Origin: Kappaphycus alvarezii
Taxonomy: Eukaryota; Rhodophyta; Florideophyceae; Gigartinales; Solieriaceae
Length of the DNA stretch: 64,000 nucleotides
NCBI GenBank assembly: GCA_002205965.3
Contig: NADL03000050.1
Coordinates: 310,001-374,000 of the forward strand
Direction: 5' to 3'
A program made the translations under genes and the position numbers. The stretch's first letter is position 1. Each line of letters opens with the position of its first letter. Below are positions 53,641 to 64,000 of the stretch, one piece after another. The notes beneath the pieces are model-generated. The model searched no databases and was not told the DNA's origin. It was given only the letters and a program-made list of their open reading frames with translations.

Positions 53641-56600
53641 CTCACTGATTTTCTTTTGAAGTCCAAACTTCAACTAGTAATACCCTACTCCCACCCTGTG
53701 GCTGTGTGTCAATAGTGTGTTAGTCGATATCAGTTTCAGCAAGGGATGAGATTCCTGTAAGAGTTCTCTTCTTGTTAACCCTTCAGCCGGGTTGAGTCAA
53801 TATACGCTCCAACGGGTTCTTTTCGGCATGCATGAGTCCAATGTGTGCTGCATTAAATACGCCAGATCATAACCGTATACTAAAGCTAGCAGTTCAGCGG
53901 CCATAATCGATCTTGTAACACGCCGACATTTGGCCGAGCCATAAATGAAGAACATTAGCGAGGCCTGAGGCATCAGCTAGGACCAGTACAAAACCAAGCT
54001 GAGAAGATTGGCCCTCAGCATTTGCAAACGGCATCTGTGAACAGCATCAGCCTCAATGAGTTCAGGTCCAGTTCTACGAACCTGAGGGCAACATCTTTAG
54101 CGCGGCTTATGTAATTTTGACTTTCTTCATGCGGTTGAATGTCTCCGTTGTGGCTGCTTATTCACACATAAAGTGTATAGGTCCTGCAATATCAGGACGA
54201 GAGCAACCAGCGATGTATTGAAGTTTAGCACGGAGGCTGACAGCATCTGCTGCGGTTTTAGGGATACTTAGCGACAGCTTATCAGATTGGGAAATAGTGT
54301 AGTCGCCACATGGAAGTCTAGAAATCTTGATACCATTGAATCGTACAGATACTACAGGCTTCAAAATTCTCGGTTTTTGATAAAGCGCTCAACTGCTTTA
54401 GCTTTGTTTTTCAGAAATTTATCATTTCCAGTACCATATGAATCATCCACTTGTAGGACTGCTATGTCGGGAAGTTTCCGAGGTAGTTACAGTTGATATA
54501 TTCCCTTTGAGGTCCTCTTACGATAAGAAAATCATGGGTGCTGCTGCAGCCTCCATTTTAAGATTGCTGACGTGATGGTCATGGTAAGTCTCAAACCAGT
54601 AGAAGCCCGATTTAGGTATACCATGCAAGGGCTTCACAGCCCGAAGGACGTAGTGCGGTCCAAGATTCATCTCCTCTGGAGCTCTCGAGATAGACAGGAC
54701 GGTCTAGTTCTGAATCGCTCTGAGTATAGCCTGGGAAATATCCCGAATGTAAGAAAATCAGTCCTTGCACATGGCTGCAATTGTAATGACAAGGCGCTGA
54801 GGCCCACCGGGTTACAGTGGGTAAATTGGTCGAAGACATCCGGCAGCTGCACTCGGTAGTTTCAGGCTACCAGGCGAGACTTCAGGTATTCCGTGCTGTC
54901 TGGGTGCTTTTCTCACCTCGTCAATGAATCCAGTCTTGTAAATCCTGAGTCCTTCCGGGTTTTGAGACGCGATACAACTTTAAATACTTTGTTACTTGCC
55001 AGAAAATCGAGCTCTTTCTTCCTGGCAGCTGTGAAATTGAGAGCTTTGGTCCGCTTAAGATCTGATGTTGCGATATCATTTTCACCATCATCAAGCATAT
55101 TGTAAACAGTATCTAGGTTGTGAAAGTCATCTGCAGGTTGTGGTGCCTTTTTCACTGCCGTTGATCTGAATATTGTCCTTTCCTGCGGCATTTGGACACA
55201 GACCGTTTCCCCTTCTTTGTCAATGAAAGTGAACGGCCCTTCTCATTGCTTGCTTTGATTCCGGTATATGAGTACCTGAGATCCTGGGAACATCTTTTCC
55301 AAGTCTGGTCGCTCTCTACCTTTAGGTCCAACGTGCCTCAACCAAGCTGTACCCTATTCATCGCATGAATTCGTCGCACTTGTTTCATTGCTTTGTTGAT
55401 AGCAATTGCCCTTTCCTGTTGGCTTGGGGTTGGTGTTTTCCGGAGTGGTTTCGGTATTGCTCCGAAGACCAGCAGTGTTGGGCATAGACCTTCAGGTCTT
55501 ACTGTATCATTCACAGCTTTAACTGCCATTCGCAATACATCGTCATCCGATATTCTCTTTGTGTTAGACTTGATCTTCATGAAAGCAGATCGGAGTGGAC
55601 TGTGGTACCGTTCGACATGGCTCATTGTTTGAGGAGACTCAATAGGTGCCTCGAGCACTTCAATCCCTTCAGACTGCGCGCAAGATTTGAATTCCTCTGA
55701 TATAAAATTGCTCCCTTGATCAACGCGGAGGTAATCAGGTGGTCCGAGGTAAACTAGCGACCAGCATCGTAGTAACGCCTTCCATACGGTTTCTGATTTC
55801 ATATTGCGCAGGATGCTCGCCGCTTGAAAATGCGTCGATTCATCCACACAGTGCAGTACGCGAATAGAGCCAATATACATAATGTCAACAGCCAATATGT
55901 GATTAAACTTGGTTTCCTCCGTTCCTACTGTTAGTTTGAAGCGACGTGGTTTGGATGCGTGTTTAGCACAAGTTTGACATTCCTTGACTATTTGCTCCAG
56001 TTCGCTACGTACATCTGGATCATGGGGCCGAGCTCGTTTAAGTACTGAAGCCAAGGCGCGCGCAGATGGTGTCCAAATGAGCGATGCAGCTTCCGCAGTT
56101 CCGATTCTGAGTATAGGACCTGGTCTACCGGGTTCCACCTCAACCAAAGTAAATCGTTCTCTACCGTAAGATCGTGTCTTCTCCCGTTCATCAGCAAGGC
56201 ATTCTTTTGAATTGAGATTTCTGCTCCAATTTTTCTCATGTCTCTCAGGCTCAGCGCAGTAGTGCATTCGTGATCAACAATGTGGAACCACACATTTGCT
56301 GTGGTCTGCAGTCCCTCAATTGGTATCCTGACCAAAGCTTGTCCCAGCGTAGTCCTTATGCCTCCGAATCCCTGTATTTTCTTACGTCTTGACGCATCAA
56401 TATGTGGCGTCTCCAGAGCAGCAGGGCATAAATGTTCACGACAGTACGCTTTGTATTGGGACAGGCTCATGACACTGGATCTGTTAGCGCCAGTATCGCA
56501 CATTACCCCTTTAAATTCGGACTGGTAATCCTCATCACGGGACAGTTCTTCGTTCATTCTTTCCATTTCATGTGCCTTCCTCATTCCAAACCCATGCATA

Positions 56601-58306
56601 AACGTACGATTGGCTAACTTCCCTTCCAATTCGTTGTTAACAACATCAAGTCCATAGTTGACGCTGTCCGTGGCGCTGTCATCATCGCTGTCCGAGTCAC
56701 TGTTATCTCCATCTCCATCTGACAAGTAATCACAGACGTTAGCTACTTCATCCCGGGACAGGTATACACTTCCATGGCTCTTACGCTTAAAGCGATTTAG
56801 GGCTGCCTTAATTTCATGCGGAGGGTGCTTGTCTCTTGCAAAGTGGTCCTTACCACAGACATAACATCCATCAATAATTGCCTTACTCATCTTATTTCCA
56901 GGGTGGCGTCTATTGTTCCGGTATTTGCGATTCGCACGGCCACCAAAGCGGCGTTCAGCATGGTAGTTAATTTCATCATTAATAGCATTGTGGTTGTCTG
57001 AGTCTATATCAGATTCCAACGACACGTATGTTCTTGCAGAGTTTGGTTCCGAAGACAGCAATGCAGCTATGCGTTGGTTCGCCTCATGCGAATCGGATGG
57101 CACTCTTTCCCTGAAGGCTCTGCGCATTTGTGTATTATCAGCGCACCTTACCAACTGGTCTCGGAGGAACATGTCCTTATGGTAGTCTGGATGTAGTTGA
57201 CGCTGTATGGAGGATAGCTTAGATGTCAGCAATCTAAACACAGCCACCTGTGACTTCTCTGGATTTAGACTCATGTAAGTGGATAGCTTAATATTTTGCC
57301 ATTCCTGAAGTAATCTGCTGCGTTTTCATCAGAGGTGTACCATGCGATGAGCTTCTGCGCACACTCCTTGTACGAAGTGGATGTTTTCTTGATGTTCGCA
57401 GTGAAATAGTCCAATGCGCATCCGTCCAACATGGTCGGCATTGCACGCCATTTGTCCGAGTCCGTCAATAAGTGCATCTCACAGAGCGTGTCAAACATAT
57501 CCAAAGCAGCAACAACATCGTCGTCCCACTCACCTTTGAAGCGCTTGCGATTTCCATACTCTTTGCCAATGGCTTGTATAGCTTGGTGGTTCTCCCTCGC
57601 AATTTTCGCCTGGGGAATTGCTTTTGTTTGTAAACCAGATTGGCCTGTTGCATCACCAGAAATATCGACATGAATGTTCGTATGCTGTTGTGCATGCATC
57701 TTCGTGGGTCTTCTACTGTAGGGATACCGTATTTTCTCCTCATGATCGGTCTGCGATAAGGTGGAGCTTCCATATCAATTACTTTAGGCTCGGGTACAGA
57801 TCCTTTCTCACTTCTGATCTGACGGTCACCTGTTGGTGCAGATATCTGACGGTGTATATCAGCATCAGCAGCTTCTGCTCCTGGGTTGGTTCTGGCAAGA
57901 GGACAAGGTGACGCTCGAAGACAAGCTATTAAGCATCTGCTCTAGTGATTTGTGAGCCCTTCTCCACACGCAGTCCCCCTTCTATTAACAATTTTCGTAG
58001 TTTGACGAGGAATCCACTACTTATGTTTCCAATTCCTACATCAGTCCATGATCGCGATGCTTCGTACCATAGTTCTTCTCCTGTAATCTCACACTCCTTC
58101 AATGCGTCAATGACGTCTTTAGTGTAGCCTCCAAGTTCCCTCTTGTATTTTGCAAGCTCATCTACATTGGCATTTCCCCAGGGTGTCCTGTTCGTCACCA
58201 TCATACGTAATAGTACCTTCCGTTTCCAACAGTGCGTTCTCCATTCCTCCCTCAACGATTCCTGTTCTTTCTCCCATTTCGACGTTAGATCTAACAGTTA
58301 TATAAC
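53641..58306 (-). pseudogene. Copia C gag-pol, all domains present
   Basis: Minus-strand order: gag (57929-58255 and 57271-57699, WRAMPTMLDGCALDYF); zinc knuckle CYVCGKDHFARDKH near 56825-56870; protease CDTGANRSS near 56490; pre-integrase LRKLHRSFGHH; integrase AVDIMYIG, VDQGSNFISEEF and MSHVERYH (D, D and E all present); RT from 55191 with SDSELDRPVYLE, a Y.DD-equivalent LQVDDSYGTG near 54441, and AKLQYIAGCSRPDI; and RNase H at 53850-54364 with FANAEGQSSQLGFVLVLAD and, after a frameshift, GSAKCRRVTRSIMAAELLAL. Several frameshifts and stops are present, so it is inactive as read, but it is the least damaged element here. Confidence 0.93.
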
Positions 58307-58755
58307 TGTCGAATAACCCTCGACGTAAGAATCTCGCGGGGAGGCGGATGTGTCCGCAGTCCAATGCGATTTCTTAAACCTCGACCGCCTTCGCCGTCCC
58401 TTCGAGAGAGGGGCGGTTGGATTCGCGGTGCAAGACTTGACCCGCTAGATGCGGCGCGTAGTGACGACTTCTGTTCAGATTCCTTTTTTTTCAAATTGAT
58501 CGATACTCTTTTACTGTGAATGTTGTGGTCGAGATACTTATACACTATTCGCCTCTTATTTCGAGTCTGGCATGATTGCGTCCCTCCTTGATTCATTTGA
58601 TAATTAATCTCTCAGATGATCCCTCCGTGAGTTAGTGAGATAATTACTCACTCTCACTCTCACTTTCCAGGTAATCATTACAAACTTGGAGCATCCGGTA
58701 TCAAGTCAAATATCCCTGTCACTAATCAGTAATAAGTATATGCTAGTCAAAGACA
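58307..58755 (-). repeat. 5' LTR of copia C
   Basis: A 449-bp LTR paired with 53195-53640 and followed by GATTC at 58756-58760, which completes a perfect 5-bp target duplication. Next to it on the inside is a GTTATATAAC palindrome. No clear primer-binding site was recognised. Confidence 0.95.
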
Positions 58756-59389
58756 GATTCACCATGCTCCTTGTAGAGTCATCGTAGAGCAAGGACAACT
58801 GGCTCAAATCCCTCTGACGTTGATACTCCCAACTATAAGAATTTGGAAGCCTATACTCACATAGCAGGTATAGTAGTTCCCATTCTTCGTCACGGGTACG
58901 GAACTCTGGCCCACGGACATACTGGTTCTACCCTACTACCCTCCCCACTGCTGACCGTACCACCACCAATGTCACGATGGTCTCGCCATTCAAGGCCGCC
59001 GTCACTAAGAAGACCACCCAGCACGGACGAAAACAATGCCAACATGATGCTGGAGGGAATAAGAAAAGAATGAGCTAATTGTTGAAATTTTTAAAAAATG
59101 ATGCATATTGCATCTGATTTTTTTGATTTTCAGCTACTCTATAACACCTCAAGTAAATTCAGGTGCATCCGCTACAACATATCTTGCACAGGAGTAAATT
59201 GGTTTCACGAGGCAGTGAACGCGCGAAAGCTCTGAACAGCAACCTTACACAGGTAGCAGAGACGTGAAGGAAAATGGAAAGCGAGGAAAAGGTGTTAAAA
59301 GAATATTCTAAAATTATTTTTTTGTTCTTAGAAAATGCCACCAATTGATTACATATGTAATCAGTTGATGAAACTTGTCGAATAGACAC
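58756..59389. other. Right arm of the TIR element
   Basis: 58756-58840 (minus) continues the RT remnant of 52651-53194. From there to 59340 I recognise no protein; a frame on the minus strand at 59159-59485 crosses the TIR boundary and is spurious. 59341-59389 is the subterminal palindrome and TIR. Confidence 0.6.
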
Positions 59390-60653
59390 TAATGAATCAG
59401 ACAGAGCTATTACCGTGATGAAGGATAGTTTTGCTGCGCAAAAGTGGGTTAACTCGGAAAGTACTGCAATAAATGTTGATATCAACTATCTTTCGTGACA
59501 AATGAGGTGAACAGGGAGGTTATAACCATTCAATATTGTTCTAGAGCACCAATGCTAGCCAATTTAATGAATAAGATAGATTATTGGCGAATATTTCGTT
59601 AACTGCGCGAACAGCTTGGAGGTGGTAGTGTGACCAATGCGAGCTTCAGTCTCAGCACTGGTATAGATATGCAGTGTTCTACAAAAATAAATGGAAGACT
59701 AAGGGGTTATGTAGGCTTGAGGGGTCTAAGCACTGCTTGAGTTGTGCTCTTCCTCTACTTAAACAAGACGCAAACTACAAAACAACTTTCTTATACTAAA
59801 TCAATAATGATTCCCCCGATTCATTTAATAACCAGTTGGGTGAAATTCACTGCTATCAAACATGTGTTCGTCATTTTTCCAACGTTATCCTCTCCATTCG
59901 TATAACTCAGTTCTAAATACTTGAATGTGACGAGTAGCCCACAACTAGGGGCTTCACACAACACACAAATACAGGCATACGAACAGACACAGTGGAGCCT
60001 GACGGAGGGATAATGGCGTACATGGAGTCATAAGGGCGGTTAAAGTATTGAGGGCGCATGTGTATATAGAGGTAAAGAAAACGTACCTTAATCAAATAGA
60101 ACGCTTAAGCAAGGAATTTCGCGAAGTGATTCACTAAATCTCAAACATCCTTCCATCTCTATCACCTTTGGAAAGGGCACAAAGAATTGATTGGCGTAAC
60201 TCCTCATGGCTTGGAAAGACTCATTTAAGACATGAAAACACAGGAAAGATTCACATTATAACACAGCGCGGCATTTGTTAAGGGAGCCAACAAAACCTTG
60301 CGTGAAGGAGGGTTAGGCGGTACTGTAGATGAGTAACTCAAGTTTTTGTAGGGAAATAGTGACCCTTTTATGAAGGACAAAACTAGTAGAGCTTATCTAT
60401 ATCTCGCTTGTGCTACTGTCTTAGTAGTGTCTTGGATTTGTGCTATCATTGCATGATATTCTCACCATTGAAAGTTGCTTGCAAGGGCAGATAGACTATC
60501 AGTTTTAGAATACATTTCTCCCAATCGACAGAGAGACAAGCGTTTATGGCAGCAGAGCTTACCTGGGTTTACCTGGTGCATGATATATTAGAGGCTGCAG
60601 CAATAAAGTTGAGGTAATAAAACTGAGGGGCACCACAGACCTCCCCCTACGCT
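59390..60653 (+). repeat. Rep-1, right part (copy 2)
   Basis: It continues Rep-1 from 50250: GACAGAGCTATTACCGTG, GGTTATAACCATTCAATA, then, after a copy-specific insert of about 590 bp (59671-60263), GGAGGGTTAGGCGG, TGAGTAACTCAAG, AGAGAGACAAGCGTTTATGG. It ends at CCCCTACGCT. The insert is absent from copy 1 at 21760 and is not recognised. Confidence 0.8.
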
Positions 60654-61056
60654 AGCCGACCAACTGTACGATACAGTACTGTACCAGTGTACAGATATCT
60701 CTTTGTATCATTTTTAACTATACGGCACTCCTTTAGTCTCCTTAGAGTGTAAATCTCGAAGTTTTCTAGACATCTGTATTCAAATTCTATCGCTTGGCAT
60801 TTAGTAAATTTTAAAAATTGACCGTCATTGAAAGGCCTACCCACTTTCTTTTGGGTTTCAGACTATTTGATAGCCAATTATCTTCCTTCAATCTCTTTTC
60901 TGTCAGGTGATTCGAAACTGCAACACCCGTTGAGCCTGCAGAACTGGTAGACCCATCAGTGGTTCTCAATAGGAGGAAAATACATAAGATCAACTATGTA
61001 TACCGTTCCTGTGTTTTAAAACTCTCATTTACTACCTTCGTTACCAGTGTAATTGT
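60654..61056. other. No firm gene; possible gag trace
   Basis: A minus-strand frame at 60811-60993 contains LTEKRLKEDNWLSNSLK, which resembles the L..DNW..W segment near the start of copia gag proteins but is too short to call. It lies next to the solo LTR. Because that LTR has a clean 5-bp duplication, the trace is probably unrelated to it. Confidence 0.35.
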
Positions 61057-61623
61057 TGTAAAAGTAAAATGAATTGCGTAGGTCCGAAATAGATAATTCC
61101 AAACAAATGAATAATAAATAACCTGAGTAGGACTGAGAATAACAATCAGAATGAAAACCAATATTTATTGATCGACGGGAATAGTTCGATAGCCCGAGGC
61201 TTGTTAAATTTTTCTAACAGTCTGGGACTATTTATACTGCAGATCAGAGAAGAAAAGCTACAAAGATGATTCCACCAGCATAATATTTTTAGACCAAATT
61301 CATACTCAATAATAATTATAGAATAATTTTCTAGGTGATCATTAATCCGAATAATAGTTTGCTGACAATATAATTTCAATGATTATGACTGTAGAATTTG
61401 AATCAATTGACAGGAAAAATTGCTTCATGTGTAATAAAGTGTAAAAAGTGAGGCGTTGAAAAAAGATAAAACTATTTTCGATGATTCGCAGTAAGTAAAA
61501 ACTGTTGACCCCTGATGAAAATGGTTCCATAACGTTCCACAATTTTTGATGACTGTATTCGATACTGAAAACTAATTAAATAGTTTTCCAATACTTGTGA
61601 AAATATTTTTTTCAATTTTCGCA
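61057..61623 (-). repeat. Solo LTR of copia B family
   Basis: A 567-bp LTR homologous to 3028-3588, bounded TGTAAAA ... TTTTCGCA on the plus strand. It is flanked by ATTGT at 61052-61056 and 61624-61628, a perfect 5-bp target duplication. The internal region is absent, as after LTR-LTR recombination. Confidence 0.92.
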
Positions 61624-62168
61624 ATTGTTCACTACTTTTACACCTTAGGTATTGGTCTATTTACAAAAGTATTTGAGTTTTACGTTAAACGATATATGTG
61701 CTGCTTTCATCATCCATGACATTCCCATCTTAATTACGCATCCTGACTTTCATTTTATGACTTTGCACACCTATCCAGTTCCAATCTGCATCAAAAGTAT
61801 AGATGGACGGAGTTGTGTATTGGTTCTTAATAATAACAGCAGTGACCGAATACGACATTCGACAAAATGCCGATGCAAAAGAGTGGTACTTTTCGGATGA
61901 ATAAAATCTTTACAAATCTCACATAATTTCATAAAGGTTTGCAGTTCGTATCACTGTGCTCCTCTTCCACCTTACAATATTTTCTACCTTACAATATTTT
62001 GATGATCTGTTTCTTTACTGCAGATATTAGTAAATGAAAGGCGTCATGTCGCACGAAAACAAGTCTAATCATTATTTGTACCACATCCCACCATCGGACA
62101 CAAAGTAAACATCCCTCGAAATCCTATTTAACTAGTCCATTCTATCCATTTCACAAGCACTTTTCCCA
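61624..62168. other. No recognisable gene
   Basis: AT-rich sequence with an 82-codon plus frame (61652-61900) of no recognisable family. A short direct repeat of CTACCTTACAATATTTT lies near 61970-62000. Confidence 0.5.
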
Positions 62169-62540
62169 TCAGCAGTGCTTGCTTCGCTCCTCAGAACGCG
62201 GGACATGACTGATATGCATATTCGTACGATAATATGAACAAGGGATTTCACAACAATCAAATTGTGGTTTTAGTGCGATATCTACGAGAAATTTTCCACA
62301 CGTTTGTGCTGGCGTAGAAGTTAAAGCGCTTGTTGTGTCTGTTGTATGAAAGATAACCCTACCATCACCCATGAATACATGCATGGCTCCAAAGCTGAAT
62401 ATAAATGTTCGTTGAACAGGAAGAGACAATAAAATCAGCAGATTCTGTCGTGCTCTACGGTCAAACCGAAAGACGGAAAGGGATTGGATGCAGCTGACGT
62501 TACCATCAAAGCAAACCTGTACATCGGGAGATTCGTTCAA
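62169..62540 (-). CDS. Unrecognised ORF, possibly an exon
   Basis: A 123-codon minus-strand frame bounded upstream by a stop; its outer codon is TTG, not ATG. It is cysteine- and hydrophobic-rich (SLSVFRFDRRARQNLLILLS, FSFGAMHVFMGDGRVIF). No family recognised and no repeat relation within the window. A potential 3' splice site (TGTACAG, about 62518-62524) precedes it in the minus sense, so it could be an internal or terminal exon of a host gene. This is weak evidence. Confidence 0.3.
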   Translation of the reverse strand: MNESPDVQVCFDGNVSCIQSLSVFRFDRRARQNLLILLSLPVQRTFIFSFGAMHVFMGDGRVIFHTTDTTSALTSTPAQTCGKFLVDIALKPQFDCCEIPCSYYRTNMHISHVPRSEERSKHC

Positions 62541-62788
62541 AATGCGTCAAGGCTCTAAGTTTGACACAACGACCTTATCGCCTGTCCAGTCAAAGCGCCA
62601 GAAAACAACTTTTTTCTTCGACATTCGCAAGATCCAAGCTGCCAAATGCATACAACCGATATAATTGGCATTCGGATTTCGTTTTGACGCCCAGTTTCAT
62701 CCAAAATCAGCACAGATTAGCGGCAAGATTTTAGCAATGCAACATTCGCTGTTGATGAGGTCGGAAACCTCTTCAGTTCCGCACTGAG

Positions 62789-63127
62789 TCACAACCCTGT
62801 GTAACCTGTTCTGCTCTTCAACAGAGTAAGCAGGAGCTCTCGTTGATATGAATTGTCACCATTCTGCCTTGGTTTCATTCTCGACGGTCTCACACTCAAA
62901 ATCCTACTGTTTGTTGAGTTGATTCCTACGCTTGCGAAGGCATCGATGGCTTGCAAGTGATGGAGGAATGCTTTCGATTTTTCCTTACTCGAAGCGACAT
63001 TGATGCTGCGGTTTTTAGAGGACGGAAGGGCGCGGGGTGGAGTGATGGGAGGAAATAAGCGAAAAAGAGAGCTAAGGATTCGGCGCACCGCGTTGTAGCC
63101 AGTTAAGAGGCAGTTGAGGAAGCTCAT
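62789..63127 (-). CDS. Unrecognised ORF starting with ATG
   Basis: A 112-codon minus-strand frame with a true ATG at 63127 (MSFLNCLLTGYNAVRRILSS) and a basic, serine-rich middle (SKNRSINVASSKEKSKAF). Upstream in the same sense is pyrimidine-rich leader-like sequence. It ends about 250 bp before 62540; the ORF at 62169-62540 might belong to the same gene if an intron separates them. No family recognised. Confidence 0.35.
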   Translation of the reverse strand: MSFLNCLLTGYNAVRRILSSLFRLFPPITPPRALPSSKNRSINVASSKEKSKAFLHHLQAIDAFASVGINSTNSRILSVRPSRMKPRQNGDNSYQRELLLTLLKSRTGYTGL

Positions 63128-63789
63128 GAGGGCTCGAGCGGGATGTAGAAGGTGTAGTACAGGTAAGTATTGTTGTAATGGAGTGTATATTTGCTGGTTG
63201 TTTGATGACCCGGAAACGGTGAAGATGGAAGGGTTGCGTTTGGGTTGGTGAAAAGTTGAGGCTTTTGTATTTGTTTCAAGGGAAGGTAGCGACTTCAGAA
63301 TTGATGCCTGTGTTTTTATGCATAGTCATAAACTGAACTATGTTGAGATCCGCGAAATGAGATACACCCATACATAACAGCTACTTGCGATACGGTTTGC
63401 GAATCCTCTGATATTTTACCTTTGTTTCCTTCAAGGTCTTTCAGATGAACTGTTTCAGGCGGGAAAGCAGAGGAAGGTGGTACAAACAATGCGCGTGGAA
63501 TTAAGATATTGTATAGAGGCGCGGAATTTTGCAGGGCTAATAGATTCAAATCGCGTTGGGTTCAACCCAGTTGCCGCCATGAAGTTTATGCATAGGGCGC
63601 ATTGCTGCTACGTATACGGTACCGCTATTTTCCTCACCGGATCGGACTTTTCACGTGACATGAGGACGAAACTGGGAATATTTTGTGCTGTACATTACAG
63701 TACAGTACTGTACTGTACATTATCGCCCAACCGAAAATTGAATGGAAAATTACTTGTGTGGCATAAGTTGCACCGCTAAACGAAACTCA
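63128..63789. other. No recognisable gene
   Basis: Short frames only. A palindromic stretch CAGTACAGTACTGTACTG lies near 63695-63712; a similar shorter one is at 60668. Confidence 0.5.
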
Positions 63790-63988
63790 GTCTTAACACA
63801 GCGTCATGCCGCAGCTGCAGCGATGTCCAATGCGGCGTGCCTATTGGCTGGCCTCTAGCCAGTTTTCTAGCGTTTTGACGGCTTCCCGCCAATCCTTTAT
63901 ATCGTAAGCTTTTACCCACATCACGACATCACTCAGGGAACAGCTGACCACATTTTACATGGATTAAAAACACCCCAAATTTTCCTCC
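63790..63988 (+). repeat. SR1 long copy
   Basis: The 5' block GCGATGTCCAATGCGGCGTG then TTGGCTGGCC (63810-63855) and the 3' block CAGCTGACCACATTTTACATG, quoted as CAGCTGACCACA and ACATGGATTAAAAACACCCC, with TTTTCCTCC end (63940-63988), are about 90 bp apart. The upstream CATCACGACATCACTCAGGG matches the blocks at 458 and 13866. With 868-1056 it gives the best view of a full-length SR1. The window ends 12 bp later, so the right duplication may be cut off. Confidence 0.65.
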
Positions 63989-64000
63989 GAACTGAATCGA

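Larger units (their letters stand above)
50251..59389. mobile_element. 9.1-kb TIR element with TA duplication
   Basis: The left end GTGTCTATTCGACAAGTT (50251-50268) is perfectly inverted at the right end (59372-59389). Inside each end is a matching subterminal palindrome (ATCAATTGATTACA ... TGTAATCAATTGAT). TA flanks both sides (50249-50250 and 59390-59391). The flanking DNA is Rep-1, and copy 1 at 21475-21495 shows the empty site GGCTACTAATTAATT. The interior is non-LTR debris, copia C and an unrecognised ORF. Without copia C the element would be about 3.57 kb. No DDE transposase was recognised, so it is probably a nonautonomous element enlarged by later insertions. Confidence 0.85.

Noticed and set aside
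59159-59485. 108-codon minus-strand frame as a transposase fragment
   Set aside because: It crosses the TIR boundary at 59389 into Rep-1 and shows no DDE/D motif.

Overview
The window is eukaryotic repeat-rich DNA with almost no recognisable host genes. It holds one nuclear tRNA gene with Pol III signals, Ty1/copia LTR retrotransposons, non-LTR retrotransposons of the kind with a C-terminal CCHC knuckle and restriction-like endonuclease (RLE), TA-target terminal-inverted-repeat DNA elements, and a family of very short interspersed elements. The copia elements of the 11, 26 and 54-58 kb regions read like those common in fungi and fungus-like protists. I cannot fix the taxon from sequence alone. 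Base composition alternates between AT-rich blocks (about 3-9, 22-26, 44-50 and 59-62 kb) and GC-rich blocks (about 16-20 and 26-44 kb). Nearly every coding block is frameshifted or stopped.

Layout. 1-2.5 kb: noncoding, several copies of a short element I call SR1. 2.5-3.0 kb: reverse transcriptase (RT) remnant of family X. 3.0-7.1 kb: degenerate copia element B1 (minus) with its 3' LTR and polypurine tract. 8.0-9.65 kb: copia RT/RNase H remnant E (plus). 11.1-12.7 kb: copia gag-protease-integrase remnant D (plus) with an SR1 copy inside the protease. 13.0-16.9 kb: family Z endonuclease fragments and an unrecognised ORF pair. 16.9-20.2 kb: non-LTR elements X and Y; Y sits inside a 2.1-kb dispersed repeat, Rep-1, which resumes at 20.7-22.5 kb. 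22.5-26.0 kb: AT-rich, unrecognised. 26.0-28.9 kb: copia A (minus). 29.0-33.1 kb: non-LTR W and Z (minus). 33.6-38.2 kb: head-to-tail 5'-truncated copies of family V (minus), next to a tRNA-Val(AAC) gene at 38,187. 38.3-39.9 kb: Z-prime (plus). 40.7-44.0 kb: family U (minus). 44.5-49.4 kb: copia B2 with two LTRs (plus). 49.4-60.7 kb: a second Rep-1 copy split by a 9.1-kb TIR element (50,251-59,389, TA duplication), which itself carries non-LTR RT debris split by copia C (53,195-58,755, GATTC duplication). 61.06-61.62 kb: solo B LTR with ATTGT duplication. 62-64 kb: two unrecognised ORFs and a long SR1 copy.

How the parts relate. The window is a stratigraphy of insertions. Pre-insertion sequence can be reconstructed at several points because the interrupted target is itself a recognisable element. 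This shows that the tiny SR1 sequences (61-145 bp) are mobile: they share one end, vary at the other, and are flanked by 9-10 bp duplications of target sequence. That pattern fits short retroposons made by target-primed reverse transcription, and the many RLE-type non-LTR elements nearby are plausible sources of the machinery. No enzyme-substrate link is shown. SR1 is the most promising undescribed system here.
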